From NCBI RefSeq assembly GCF_030149425.1, contig NZ_JASBRQ010000078.1:20764-84763 (forward strand): a stretch of DNA of 64,000 bases. The letters are read 5' to 3'. The DNA is from Maricaulis sp. Its GTDB lineage: Bacteria > Pseudomonadota > Alphaproteobacteria > Caulobacterales > Maricaulaceae. Shown one piece after another: positions 44,231 to 53,065 of the stretch (the first letter of the stretch is position 1; each line of letters begins with the position of its first letter). The notes beneath the pieces were generated by a model that ran no database searches, was not told the DNA's origin, and saw nothing but the letters and a program-made list of their open reading frames with translations. The translations under genes were made by a program, and so were the position numbers.

Positions 44231-46884
44231 GACCGGGCCTCCCAGAAGGCCGCGGGCAATAATAATGGCATGCTGAGATCCGAGCGATCGGCGGTCCCAG
44301 CCCGGGCCAGGGCATGGACGACACCGGCGCACCCCGTCATCAGGTCGGGCTCAAACGCGTGGGCATTCTCGACATGCCAGGCCGAGCCGCGCGACATCGG
44401 TACGGCCAGCTCGGCCAACAAGCCGGCAAAGGCGACGCCCTGCTCCTGCATGACCTCGTCGCCTAGGACGTCATGGCCTTCCAGCAGCATTTCAGACAAT
44501 CCGGCAAGGCCGTGGCACTGGCTCAGATTTGCCGGACGGATCGACGCGGGGATTGAGCGCAAGGCCGCCCTGGCCGTTCCCGCGTGGAGCGCATCACCGG
44601 TTGCGCGATAAAGGGCCAGGAAAGCCAGCGCAATGCCTGGCGCCCCATGACACCACCAGGTCCAGGCATCGCTGGTCTCCGGCGTCATCGTCCAGCTGAG
44701 CCCACTTCCGCTTGCCGTTGGCGACGCTTCGCCAAGCAGCCAGTCAGCCGCAACAAGCGCCGCGTCGAGCGATGCCTCATCCTTACGCGCAGCCGCGTGG
44801 GCGGCGAGGAAATAGACCACGCCAGCAGCCCCGTGCGCAAAACCGGTATAGCTTTGTCCTGTCATCTCGCGAACGCCTTCCGGCAGGGCCCAGCCGCCCT
44901 CATCCGCCTGCGTATCCCGCAGATGCCCGGCATAAGCATCCGCCGCCTCGATAAGCCAGGGTTCAGACAGGTGATGGCCGCACAGCAAGGCACCAACCCC
45001 CTGACCGGCACTGCCGTGCGACAGGTCTGGCCAGTTGGGCTCTGAGGTGAAGACCTGACGCAGATAGGGCTCGGTCCACGGGCCGGTTTGAATCAATCCC
45101 GCCGAAATCGCCTCGCAGATCGCGACCGCCACGCCGGCCTCCCCGAAATGCAGCCCCGGCAACTGGTCGTCGGACGTATCTTCATGAGCCAGCAGCCAGT
45201 CAACGGCGCGGTTGACCGTACCGAGAGTTTGCGACGGCGCGATCAGGCCGATACGGGCCGCGCGCGCCAGCATGTAGAGAATCCCCGCCACGCCCCGATT
45301 GGCACTGCGATAGACGCGCCAATCGACCACCGGCGCTCCCGTCGGAGTATGCGAGGCTTCCAGCGCCGGAGACAGCCACATGCCATTGTCTTCCGAACGC
45401 GCCGCGTCACCGAGCAGCCAGTGACAGCCCGCGCTTGCCTGCTCGATCAGGCGCTGGCGCGGCGGGGATTGCGGTCCAGCGGTTTGCGGCATGGCGACGG
45501 CACGATCCAATGCCGCACGCAGAGCCGCAAGGGTCGGGCGATCGGCAGGGTCGAGGGCCAGGCCTCCGGCCAGCAAGCTGCACAATTCGTCACCGGCTCC
45601 GGACAAGCGGGCCAGCCGGCGCCCGCCATCCTTTATTCCAGCGGGAAGCTGATGCCCGGCAAAACCTGTCAGCAGCGCCGCCGCAACCGCGGCGAAGGAA
45701 TAGATATCGTCCGCTATGACCGGCCATTCGCCACGCTTCTGGCCGGGAGATATGAACCCCACCGTGCCCTGACTGAACGGCGCCTCGGTAGACGCAAGGG
45801 AATGGGCAAGCTCGAGATCAATCAGCACGGCCTGACCGCCGGACATCCGGATATTGTTCGGCGTCAGATCGCGGTGAACATAACCTTGGGCGTGAAGCGC
45901 ATCGATCGCTGCCGCGGTTGCGGCCAGATCGCGCAAAAACTGCTCGCGCCCGGCGGCATCGCGCGAATGAAACGGTGTGCCGAGATAGGTGGCGAGCCCA
46001 TAGCCCTCGACCAGTTCCAGTGCGACATAAGTATCGGCGTCCTGGTCAAACAGGGCGGCCACCTGCGGCACGGCCAAATTCCCGCTCAGAGCCGCAGACA
46101 GGCCGGCCTGATGGCGCAGACGATCGCGGATATCACGGCCTTCCACGTCGGACATGCATCCTGCGCGCCCGTGTTTGAGAACCACTTTGCGCACCTGAGC
46201 CTGGGACTGCATGTCCAGCGCGAGAAAGACACTGCCCTTGGCGTGATCGGCCAGTTTTCCGGTCGGCAAAAAGCGGCCGCCGAGCAGCTGGTATTGATCT
46301 GCTGGCCTGGAGGAGGCGACGGGTTGGAAGCGCTCCGCCCCGGCTGCCCCCTCGGGAACGTTGAACGGAACCTGGTAGCGCACCAGCGGCTCATCTTCAT
46401 CGAGTGTTTCGAACAGGCCGAGCCGGTTGCGCCGCTTGCGGCCGGCGAACTCGCCGTAGCGGGCATAGACAATGGACCCGAGATGCATGTCCGTGACGAT
46501 GCTGGGACCAGTAAAGCCGCTTGTGAGGTCGAGCAGTTCAGCGACCAGGTTGGCTGGCCCGGGGTCGGCGATCTCGTCGACATAGATTGTCGCGAACTTG
46601 CCAACCTGGGTCGCTCCGAGGAGCCCTTCGTTCAACAGCCCCAGAATGCTCGGATCCGCTGCGACTTTGAACGGCACGTCAAAACGGGCGAGGCAGGGCA
46701 CGATCCGCTCCATGAGCGATTCCGCCTCGACCTGCACGGATGAGAGATGCAGTTTCCAGCCATGCGGGCGCACGGGCATTCCAACCTGGGCCCAGACCCC
46801 CATACGCTTTGCCGGGAGGCCAAGCTCAACAAGCGCATCACAATAAGTGCGCCTATCAGTTTTAGCCCCCCCTGCATCGTGCAT
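44227..46884 (-). CDS. Class III/IV lanthipeptide synthetase (lyase-kinase-LanC cyclase)
   Basis: An 885-residue three-domain enzyme. An N-terminal phospho-Ser/Thr lyase region (about 30-200, with GWKLHLSS) precedes a Ser/Thr kinase (about 210-470). The kinase has VVLKHG, the catalytic loop YVHRDLTPNN and LIDLELA in place of DFG. A LanC-like cyclase follows (about 520-885) with zinc ligands Cys745 (WWCHG) and Cys790/His791 (SQCHG). Intact zinc ligands point to class IV (LanL) more than class III (LanKC). It would phosphorylate and eliminate Ser in the upstream precursor and add Cys thiols. A GTG at 46926 is an alternative start. Confidence 0.9.
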   Translation of the reverse strand: MHDAGGAKTDRRTYCDALVELGLPAKRMGVWAQVGMPVRPHGWKLHLSSVQVEAESLMERIVPCLARFDVPFKVAADPSILGLLNEGLLGATQVGKFATIYVDEIADPGPANLVAELLDLTSGFTGPSIVTDMHLGSIVYARYGEFAGRKRRNRLGLFETLDEDEPLVRYQVPFNVPEGAAGAERFQPVASSRPADQYQLLGGRFLPTGKLADHAKGSVFLALDMQSQAQVRKVVLKHGRAGCMSDVEGRDIRDRLRHQAGLSAALSGNLAVPQVAALFDQDADTYVALELVEGYGLATYLGTPFHSRDAAGREQFLRDLAATAAAIDALHAQGYVHRDLTPNNIRMSGGQAVLIDLELAHSLASTEAPFSQGTVGFISPGQKRGEWPVIADDIYSFAAVAAALLTGFAGHQLPAGIKDGGRRLARLSGAGDELCSLLAGGLALDPADRPTLAALRAALDRAVAMPQTAGPQSPPRQRLIEQASAGCHWLLGDAARSEDNGMWLSPALEASHTPTGAPVVDWRVYRSANRGVAGILYMLARAARIGLIAPSQTLGTVNRAVDWLLAHEDTSDDQLPGLHFGEAGVAVAICEAISAGLIQTGPWTEPYLRQVFTSEPNWPDLSHGSAGQGVGALLCGHHLSEPWLIEAADAYAGHLRDTQADEGGWALPEGVREMTGQSYTGFAHGAAGVVYFLAAHAAARKDEASLDAALVAADWLLGEASPTASGSGLSWTMTPETSDAWTWWCHGAPGIALAFLALYRATGDALHAGTARAALRSIPASIRPANLSQCHGLAGLSEMLLEGHDVLGDEVMQEQGVAFAGLLAELAVPMSRGSAWHVENAHAFEPDLMTGCAGVVHALARAGTADRSDLSMPLLLPAAFWEARS

Positions 46885-46949
46885 CGGTCTCGGTCCCGCG
46901 TCGTTATGCTGCCTACTCAGCTCCACCAGAAAACGGACGAAACGCCGCT

Positions 46950-47495
46950 CTAGCGCATGAAGGCGGAGAACTCCTTGATCTCAGCCTGGATCAGCGGAAT
47001 GAGCTTCTGGGCATCGTCGATTTCCATTTCCGGCAATGGCGTCGAATACCAGTCGTCCACAGCCGCCAGCACACCGGAGGCGACACAACTGGCGATGCAG
47101 CTTGCAGCACAACTGGCCACGCAGCTGCCGCCGCAGGAGGCACCGCAGCTACCGCCGCAACTACCGCCGCAGGAGGCGCCACAGCTGGCACCGCAACTGC
47201 CACCACAACTCGCACCGCAGCTCGCACCACAACCATCGCCGTCGCTGGCGCGATGGAAATCTATCGTGATGAGATCCTTCGGATTGACCACGCTGACGAG
47301 TGCGCGCTCATTGTCATCGAGCCCCTTGAGCTCCCCCACAACAGATTGCGGGTCGGTGCTCAGCCGGAAATACAAATCCCGGTTGCTCTTCAGCTCAGTG
47401 ATCAGATTGTCCAGTCCGCTGCCCGCCGCTTCCGACATCGCCTCGGCTTGCGCGCTCGGACGCTTGGTGGTCGGCGGTTTACGTTTTGAAGCCAT
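46950..47495 (-). CDS. Lanthipeptide-type precursor with thirteen Cys-x-x-Ser repeats
   Basis: A 181-residue RiPP-like precursor. Residues 1-88 are a charged leader with a helical LDNLITELK stretch. Residues 89-140 are thirteen perfect tetrapeptides C-x-x-S, with Cys at 89, 93 and every fourth residue to 137 and Ser at 92 to 140. The x-x pairs are GA or GG in the first nine and VA, AA, IA, VA in the last four. An acidic 41-residue C-terminal tail follows, unusual for lanthipeptides. GGGGAGG lies seven bases before the ATG. The synthetase gene is immediately downstream. Modification by that enzyme is inferred; a metal-binding or structural role is the alternative. Confidence 0.88.
   Translation of the reverse strand: MASKRKPPTTKRPSAQAEAMSEAAGSGLDNLITELKSNRDLYFRLSTDPQSVVGELKGLDDNERALVSVVNPKDLITIDFHRASDGDGCGASCGASCGGSCGASCGASCGGSCGGSCGASCGGSCVASCAASCIASCVASGVLAAVDDWYSTPLPEMEIDDAQKLIPLIQAEIKEFSAFMR
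47076..47231 (-). repeat. Thirteen in-frame 12-bp repeats encoding Cys-x-x-Ser
   Basis: Thirteen consecutive 12-base units within the precursor gene. The Ser codons alternate among AGC, AGT and TCC and the Cys codons between TGC and TGT, so units are alike in protein but not in DNA. TCC cannot change to AGC or AGT in one step, which argues for selection on the amino-acid pattern over an old array. Confidence 0.9.
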
Positions 47496-47590
47496 GAGTT
47501 GTCCTCCCCTATCCCGTTACGGGTATGGCTGTGGAACTCGTACATGGGTGTGGTCTCGCCGGGCGCTGTGACACCGTCCGGCACAACCGA

Positions 47591-47618
47591 TACATACCAT
47601 AGGATTGCATTAAATCAA
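47591..47618 (-). promoter_or_regulatory. Candidate promoter of the lanthipeptide operon
   Basis: On the minus strand TTGATT (47618-47613) and TATGTA (47596-47591) are 16 bases apart, a weak sigma70-like pair about 95 bases ahead of the precursor ATG. The -35 box lies within the inverted repeat GATTGCA...TGCAATC (47603-47628), suggesting regulated access. Confidence 0.3.
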
Positions 47619-47628
47619 AACTGCAATC
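47603..47628. promoter_or_regulatory. Inverted repeat spanning the candidate -35 box
   Basis: GATTGCA and TGCAATC, seven-base perfect arms separated by 12 AT-rich bases that include the proposed -35 hexamer of the precursor gene. It is the best operator candidate for this cluster. No regulator gene is adjacent. Confidence 0.35.
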
Positions 47629-47809
47629 TTTGGTGCTTTTTGTAAAAATGGCGACCGCCTTAGCGAAACGGGAAGCTCCGCTCGTGCGCTTGGCACTGTT
47701 TCATAGGGTTCACCCCAAGCGTTGAAGCATGGCTGTTTCGACTAGCTCGAAACGCAAACGCCCTGCCCCGCTGGCTCAACCCCGCCGCAGGTCAGATCGC
47801 GGGCTGAGC

Positions 47810-48676
47810 TCAGCCCACATGCCCCTGGAATAAAAGCGCCTCAACCGCCTGGCGCCGGGGCAGGGCCGGTTGGGCTCCGGCAGTCAGGGTCGCTGCAGCT
47901 CCCGCTGCGCAGGCGAATTCGAGCGCGTCTTGGGGTGCCTGCCCCTCCAGCAGGGCGAGCGTCAGAGCGGCAACGAACGTATCACCGGCACCGGTGGCGT
48001 CATGCGGGGTGATACGTGGCGGACGGGCCTGCGCAATCTCGATACCGTCACGGAACAGGACCGCGCCGCGCGCGCCCAGCGTCAGGGCCGTCAGGCCGCC
48101 CGCGGCGAACAGGCGCTCGGTCCCGTAGAACGCGCACTCAGCCTCGTTGACTATGCACAGGTCCGCGCGTTCCAGGACGGCGGTGTCGAGGGGCTGAGCC
48201 GGAGCGAGGTTCAAACTGGTCAGACCGGCACACCGCGCCAGCGCTTCGACCAGAACCTCTACAGGTGTTTCCAGCTGGCCGATCAGGGCGCCCTCGATCC
48301 GCTCGGGCAGGTCGGCGACCGTCAATTGCGCATTGGCACCGCTGGCCACGACAATCTGATTATCGCCCTCCGGCTCGACTGCGATCATGGCCACACCGGT
48401 CGGCGTACCGGCAATGCTCCGGCAACGCGACAGGTCAACGCCCTCCGCACGCATCAGCGCGAGTGCGGCGTCGGCCTCGTCATCCTCGCCGACACAGGCA
48501 ATCAGATCGACATCTGCACCCAGGCGCCTGGCCGCGAGCGCCTGATTGGCGCCCTTGCCTCCGGGATGCTTGGCAAAGCCATCACCCAGAACCGTCTCGC
48601 CGGCGGCCGGCAGATGGGCGCAGCGCACGACGAGGTCGAGATTGACCGAACCGACAATGGTGATGTTGTGCGTCAT
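47810..48676 (-). CDS. rbsK: Ribokinase
   Basis: A 288-residue PfkB-family kinase. It has the N-terminal GSVNLDLVVR and substrate motif GGKGANQALAARRLG, and the catalytic/anion-hole signature HDATGAGDTFVAAL near the C-terminus. It phosphorylates ribose to ribose-5-phosphate. The ATG shares a base with the nucleoside hydrolase stop, so it captures the ribose released by that enzyme. The longer upstream opening has no family similarity. Confidence 0.92.
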   Translation of the reverse strand: MTHNITIVGSVNLDLVVRCAHLPAAGETVLGDGFAKHPGGKGANQALAARRLGADVDLIACVGEDDEADAALALMRAEGVDLSRCRSIAGTPTGVAMIAVEPEGDNQIVVASGANAQLTVADLPERIEGALIGQLETPVEVLVEALARCAGLTSLNLAPAQPLDTAVLERADLCIVNEAECAFYGTERLFAAGGLTALTLGARGAVLFRDGIEIAQARPPRITPHDATGAGDTFVAALTLALLEGQAPQDALEFACAAGAAATLTAGAQPALPRRQAVEALLFQGHVG

Positions 48677-49614
48677 CACAGACGCTCCATTTCTGTCACG
48701 ATCAGATCGAACAAGGCCGTGTCGCGCACCCCGGTCACCCAGTTGATCACCGGCAGGCCGTCCACTTCGCCGGGCGCATGAATGCGGGTCTGTCCGCGGG
48801 TATCGCCGGTGCTGCAATCGACATCAATGGCAACCTCACGCGTATCGAAGAGTTCCGGTGCCAGGAGATAACCGACCGTACAGGGGTCATGCAGGGCTGC
48901 GCCCTCGGCTCCGTAGACTTCCCCATAGACGCGGTTGACGTGGGCAATCATGTCCGCCGAGGTCAGGCTGGCCGCGTGATCAGCCTGGGTCAGGCGCTGC
49001 ATGCGTGACGGGGTGCAGCGAAACTGCAGCGTCGCATCGAGCCCGATCAACGTTGTCCTGCAGCCGCTTTCGAGCACCGTTTTCGCCGCATCCGGGTCAG
49101 CATAGATGTTGAACTCGGCAAACGGGGTGATATTGCCCCCGGCCTCAGACGCCCCGCCCATGATGACCACGTCACGCACCGCCGCCTTGATCGATGGATC
49201 GCGTTGCAGTGCCGTGGCGAAATTCGTCATCGGGCCGGTGATCACCAGCGTGATTGACTGAGGCTCGGCCGCCCCGAACGCGCTGCAAAGATGATCGACC
49301 GCATTGGCCGGTTCGAGTGTGCTGATCGCTGCTGGCAAGGTCGCATCGCCTAGCCCGCTGCGGCCGTGGATATGCTCGGCAAAACTCGGTTCAACCCGCA
49401 GCGGACGCTCGCAACCGGAATAGACCGGGACATGGCCGCGCCCGGCCAGCGCCAGAATGCCCAGCGCATTCCTTGCACACACATCAACCGGAACATTGCC
49501 AGCGACAACGCAGATCGACTGCAGCTCGATCCGGTCCGATGCCCCAAGGGCCACCAGCAGCGCGATGCAGTCATCGACGCCGGGATCACAATCGAGGATG
49601 ACCCGATGCGTCAT
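48676..49614 (-). CDS. Inosine-uridine preferring nucleoside hydrolase
   Basis: A 312-residue IunH-family enzyme with the calcium-binding aspartate cluster DCDPGVDDCIALLVAL at the N-terminus and FNIYADPDAAK in the middle, both hallmarks of the family. It splits ribonucleosides to base and ribose in the cytoplasm. It sits between the transporter and ribokinase genes, giving an uptake-hydrolysis-phosphorylation series. The ATG at 49614 begins the conserved family start MTHRVILDCD. Confidence 0.93.
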   Translation of the reverse strand: MTHRVILDCDPGVDDCIALLVALGASDRIELQSICVVAGNVPVDVCARNALGILALAGRGHVPVYSGCERPLRVEPSFAEHIHGRSGLGDATLPAAISTLEPANAVDHLCSAFGAAEPQSITLVITGPMTNFATALQRDPSIKAAVRDVVIMGGASEAGGNITPFAEFNIYADPDAAKTVLESGCRTTLIGLDATLQFRCTPSRMQRLTQADHAASLTSADMIAHVNRVYGEVYGAEGAALHDPCTVGYLLAPELFDTREVAIDVDCSTGDTRGQTRIHAPGEVDGLPVINWVTGVRDTALFDLIVTEMERL

Positions 49615-49618
49615 CGGA

Positions 49619-50845
49619 TCACCCGGTGAACAACATGCCGGCAATCGCCGCGCTCATCAGGTTGGCCAGCGAACCGGCCAGAACCGCGCGCAGACCAAAG
49701 CGAGCAATTTCCGGGATCCGGTCCGGGACCAGGCTGCCCAGCCCCCCGAGCAGAATGCCGACAGAGCTGAGATTGGCGAAGCCGCACAGCGCGATGGTGA
49801 GGATGGCCTGGCTGCGCGGCGAGAACTCCTCAAGGCTGCCGGACAGCGTCAGATAGGCGACGAATTCATTGATCACCAGTTTCTCGCCGACAATGGCGCC
49901 AGCCGCCTGGGCCTCCGCCACAGGAATGCTTAAAGCCATCATCAAGGGCGCCAAAAGCAGACCGAGAATGCTCTGAATGGTGACGCCTTCGACACCGAAA
50001 AGACCCCCGATCACCGCGATAAGCCCGTTCACCAGCGCAATCAGCGAAACGAAAGCGATCAGCATGGCGCCGATATTCAGCGCCAGGTGCAGGCCATCCT
50101 TGGCTCCGACAGCCGCCGCCATGACCACATTGGCATGACGCTCACGCTCCGGCGGCGCCTTGACGATATCCTGGGCCTTATCGCCCTCAGCATCTGCCGG
50201 CATGATGATGCTGGCCATGAGCAAGCCGCCCGGAGCGGCCATGAAACTGGCCGCCAGCAGGTATTCAACGCTGATCCCGATCTGGGCATAGGCCGCCAGT
50301 ACCGTACCTGCGACCGAGGCCAGACCGGAGGTCATGATGGCGAATAGCTGGGGCTTGGTAATACCGTCGAGATAGGGGCGAATGACAAGCGGGGCCTCGG
50401 TCTGGCCCACGAAAATATTGGCCGCGGCATTGAGCGAAACCACCCGGCCGGCAGACAGCAGCGTATGCAGGCCGACGCCGACAATCCGCACGATCCACTG
50501 CATCACGCCGATATGGTAGAGAACAGACATCAAGGCGGAGAAGAAGATAACCACCGGCAATACGTTGAGGGCAAAGCTGAAGCCGACGGATTCAGACACC
50601 AATGGTCCGAACACCATCTCGATACCGGCCTGGGAAAAAGCGAGCAGCTGGGTGATGCCTTCCGACATGCCGGCGAGAATGTCCCGGCCAATGGGCAGGA
50701 ACAGAACAAGCCCGCCGATCGCGACCTGCAACAACAGGGCGCTGAGCACCGTGCGCAAGCGGATTTTCCGCTTATTGGTCGAGAACACAAACGCGATCAG
50801 CAAGAGTAGAACGGCCCCCAGGCCGGCGATCATATTTGCACTCAT
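49619..50845 (-). CDS. nupC: Concentrative nucleoside transporter, NupC/CNT family
   Basis: A 408-residue carrier with about ten membrane segments. The CNT landmarks are [15 protein letters not shown] and [13 protein letters not shown], which line the nucleoside and cation sites. It imports nucleosides with H+ or Na+. It is first of the nupC-hydrolase-ribokinase set, with four bases to the hydrolase start. The thymidine kinase gene lies 76 bases upstream on the same strand. Confidence 0.93.
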   Translation of the reverse strand: MSANMIAGLGAVLLLLIAFVFSTNKRKIRLRTVLSALLLQVAIGGLVLFLPIGRDILAGMSEGITQLLAFSQAGIEMVFGPLVSESVGFSFALNVLPVVIFFSALMSVLYHIGVMQWIVRIVGVGLHTLLSAGRVVSLNAAANIFVGQTEAPLVIRPYLDGITKPQLFAIMTSGLASVAGTVLAAYAQIGISVEYLLAASFMAAPGGLLMASIIMPADAEGDKAQDIVKAPPERERHANVVMAAAVGAKDGLHLALNIGAMLIAFVSLIALVNGLIAVIGGLFGVEGVTIQSILGLLLAPLMMALSIPVAEAQAAGAIVGEKLVINEFVAYLTLSGSLEEFSPRSQAILTIALCGFANLSSVGILLGGLGSLVPDRIPEIARFGLRAVLAGSLANLMSAAIAGMLFTG

Positions 50846-50921
50846 ACGTCTATCGTCCCTTCGCCGGTCGATCCGGTCATTGTGTCGAGATTGATCTCTT
50901 CTTGTGCCACACCCGGCCGGG

Positions 50922-51548
50922 TTACTCCCCCGCCGCGCACTCCGCTTGCGCGCTGGTGTTTATCCCGCTTTGCAGCCGTTCAAGCCAGTGCTTGCGGCAC
51001 AGCGATACATAGGCGTCTTTCGACACCCCCACCTGTTGCCCCTCGGTGACCGCGTCACCGGACGGGTCGAAACGCAAATTCATCGTTGCCTTGCGGCCGC
51101 AATGGCAAACCGTGCGGACTTCGCGCAAATCATCCGCGATCGCAAGCAGTGTCGCAGCACCGTCAAACAGCTTGCCCTGGAAATCGGTGCGCAATCCGTA
51201 GCATAGAACGGGAATGCCCAGCTCATCGCCGACCCGGGCCAGCTGCCAGACCTGGTCGCGGCTGAGGAATTGAGCCTCATCGACGAAGACAGCGTCGACC
51301 CCGTGCTCCTCCCGGTAGGCTTCGATATGGGCGAAGATATTCATCTCGCCGCGATATATGTGCGCTCGGGCCCGCAGCCCGATCCGGGATTCAATCTCGC
51401 CAAAAGCGGCTGTCTTGTCCGCAGCGTGATGGGCCGACGTCCACAGCATCACCTTCATGCCGCGTTCGCCGTAATTGTGCGCGGCCTGAAGCAAGATCGC
51501 CGACTTGCCCGCATTCATTGCGCTGTAGGTGAAGTAGAGCTTACCCAT
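50922..51548 (-). CDS. tdk: Thymidine kinase (type II)
   Basis: A 208-residue type II thymidine kinase with the P-loop [16 protein letters not shown] and the Mg-binding [10 protein letters not shown]. Cysteines in VCHCGRKA and YVSLCRKHW form the zinc-binding lasso region. It phosphorylates salvaged thymidine and deoxyuridine. Its position just upstream of nupC links it to the nucleoside uptake operon. Confidence 0.95.
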   Translation of the reverse strand: MGKLYFTYSAMNAGKSAILLQAAHNYGERGMKVMLWTSAHHAADKTAAFGEIESRIGLRARAHIYRGEMNIFAHIEAYREEHGVDAVFVDEAQFLSRDQVWQLARVGDELGIPVLCYGLRTDFQGKLFDGAATLLAIADDLREVRTVCHCGRKATMNLRFDPSGDAVTEGQQVGVSKDAYVSLCRKHWLERLQSGINTSAQAECAAGE

Positions 51549-51785
51549 GATCCGGTGTCGGTTTGCCTCCGGCCCTTGCCGGATACCGGCTAGCTGTGGC
51601 CTCCAGATAATCCCACGAGGCGCGGCAGATCAATCACCGCGGACGGCTGTTCAACACGTATACCGGTCTAAGCCGTTGAATCCGGCTGAAACAGACGGCG
51701 GGGTCCGGTCGGGAATCCCGGTGGTCTACGGCGTCAGCGGGATCGGAGATTGCCACGGGCCTCGATCCGTTAGACAACACAGGCA

Positions 51786-53045
51786 ATGTTCAACACGTTT
51801 TCGACAATCGCCTACGCGATCGCAGCCGGCTCGCTGGGCTTTGCGCTGTTGATGGCGATCACCAGCCCGGGTCCGCGCCGAGACCGGACCGTGTTCTTCG
51901 CCTTGCTGCTGATAGCCCTGCTCGTGCACATGCTTGGCCAGCTTCTTGTCGTGTCCGGCGCTTATGCATTGGCGCCGCACCTGGTGGGTTTTGATTTATC
52001 GATCAAGACGATCCTTGGCCCGGCAATCTTCTTCTACACCCGCGCCCTGATTTCGCCGGAACGACCACGCTTTGGCGGCCGCGACTGGTGGGCGCTGCTC
52101 GGGCCGGCGCTGGTGATTGTCATAAGCCTGCCCTTTGCCACACTGAGTGCCGAGGAGAAGCTCGCACTCGTTGACCCCGCAACCCGCAATCCGGAGCATT
52201 ATGCGATCGCCGTTTTCGTCTGCACGGCATCACTTTTCATTTTCCTGACTTTCACCGCGATCTATCTCAGCGCCGCCTTGAAGCTGCAGCACGCGCACCG
52301 GCACAAGATGATGCAGGAATTCGCCAATATCGAGCGGCGCTCGCTGGACTGGTTGCGTATGATCCTGCTCGTCTTCGCCGGCGCCTGGGTGTTTTTCACC
52401 ATCAAACAAGGGATGTGGCTGACCGGAACCTCGGTTCCGGCTTTCAATCTCGCCTTGGCCGTCACTGAGTCCCTGGCGATTGCAGCCTTCGCCTATCTCG
52501 GCTTGCGGCAGCCGCAACTCGCTTCCGATCAACCGCAGAAGGCAGATGTTCCCGCCCGGCGCCAGTTACTTTCCGAAGAACGCTTGAACCGCACCGCTTC
52601 CAAGTTGATCAACGCGCTGAACACCGATGCGCTCTATGCCGACAGCGCCTTGTCACTGCGCAAGCTGTCAGACGTTACCGGGGTCACCAAGAACCATATC
52701 TCAGAGACGCTGTCCCAGCATCTGGGGATGAATTTCTTTGATTTCGTGAACAGCCACCGGGCCGCCGAGGCCAAGCGCCTTTTGGGTCAAACCAACCTCA
52801 CCATTCTCGAGATTGGTCTTGAGGTCGGCTTCAACTCGCGGTCCACTTTCAATGCCGCTTTCAAAAAACATGTTGGAACGCCACCGAGCACCTATCGCAC
52901 GGCTCTGCGCAAGAACGGGTCAGGCGAGAGTAAAGAGCGGGAAAAGTCGCTGATATCGACGTCCGAATGGCCCCATCCGGACGACAGACCATCTAAACCG
53001 CGCCATGCACACACCCATCCGGCGATCACCGCCGGTCTGGTTTAG
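51786..53045 (+). CDS. AraC-family regulator with N-terminal membrane domain
   Basis: A 419-residue protein. Seven or so hydrophobic helices span about 1-240, and an AraC DNA-binding domain spans about 270-370 (KLSDVTGVTKNHISETLSQH, then EVGFNSRSTFNAAFKKHVG). A charged 45-residue C-terminal tail is unusual. It has the same architecture as the protein at 10164. It lies 20 bases ahead of the DUF4386 gene and may be co-transcribed. The 237-bp gap to the divergent tdk shows no clear motif. Confidence 0.87.
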   Translation: MFNTFSTIAYAIAAGSLGFALLMAITSPGPRRDRTVFFALLLIALLVHMLGQLLVVSGAYALAPHLVGFDLSIKTILGPAIFFYTRALISPERPRFGGRDWWALLGPALVIVISLPFATLSAEEKLALVDPATRNPEHYAIAVFVCTASLFIFLTFTAIYLSAALKLQHAHRHKMMQEFANIERRSLDWLRMILLVFAGAWVFFTIKQGMWLTGTSVPAFNLALAVTESLAIAAFAYLGLRQPQLASDQPQKADVPARRQLLSEERLNRTASKLINALNTDALYADSALSLRKLSDVTGVTKNHISETLSQHLGMNFFDFVNSHRAAEAKRLLGQTNLTILEIGLEVGFNSRSTFNAAFKKHVGTPPSTYRTALRKNGSGESKEREKSLISTSEWPHPDDRPSKPRHAHTHPAITAGLV

Positions 53046-53065
53046 TGTTGTTACGGGGCGCTTAA

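Larger units (their letters stand above)
47496..47809. other. Intergenic region between the lanthipeptide and ribokinase operons
   Basis: About 310 bases with no gene I can support. The right part (47591-47628) holds the candidate promoter and inverted repeat for the precursor gene. The left part holds an inverted repeat at 47735-47753 (GTTTCGA-CTAGC-TCGAAAC), and a 16-bp palindrome (GGGCTGAGCTCAGCCC) at 47801-47816 spans the ribokinase stop. These could terminate ribokinase-side transcription, although no T-run follows. Confidence 0.4.

Noticed and set aside
45088..46743. A 551-residue plus-strand open frame
   Set aside because: It runs antisense through the lanthipeptide synthetase, has no recognisable domain, and is a product of high GC at third codon positions.
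47076..47231. Short tandem repeats read as a CRISPR array
   Set aside because: The unit is 12 bases with no spacers and is in frame inside a coding gene.
46957..47571. A plus-strand 204-residue frame rich in Q-L-P-P-Q repeats over the precursor gene
   Set aside because: It is the antisense reading of the Cys-x-x-Ser repeats. The minus-strand gene has a strong ribosome site, the downstream synthetase and a biologically sensible product.
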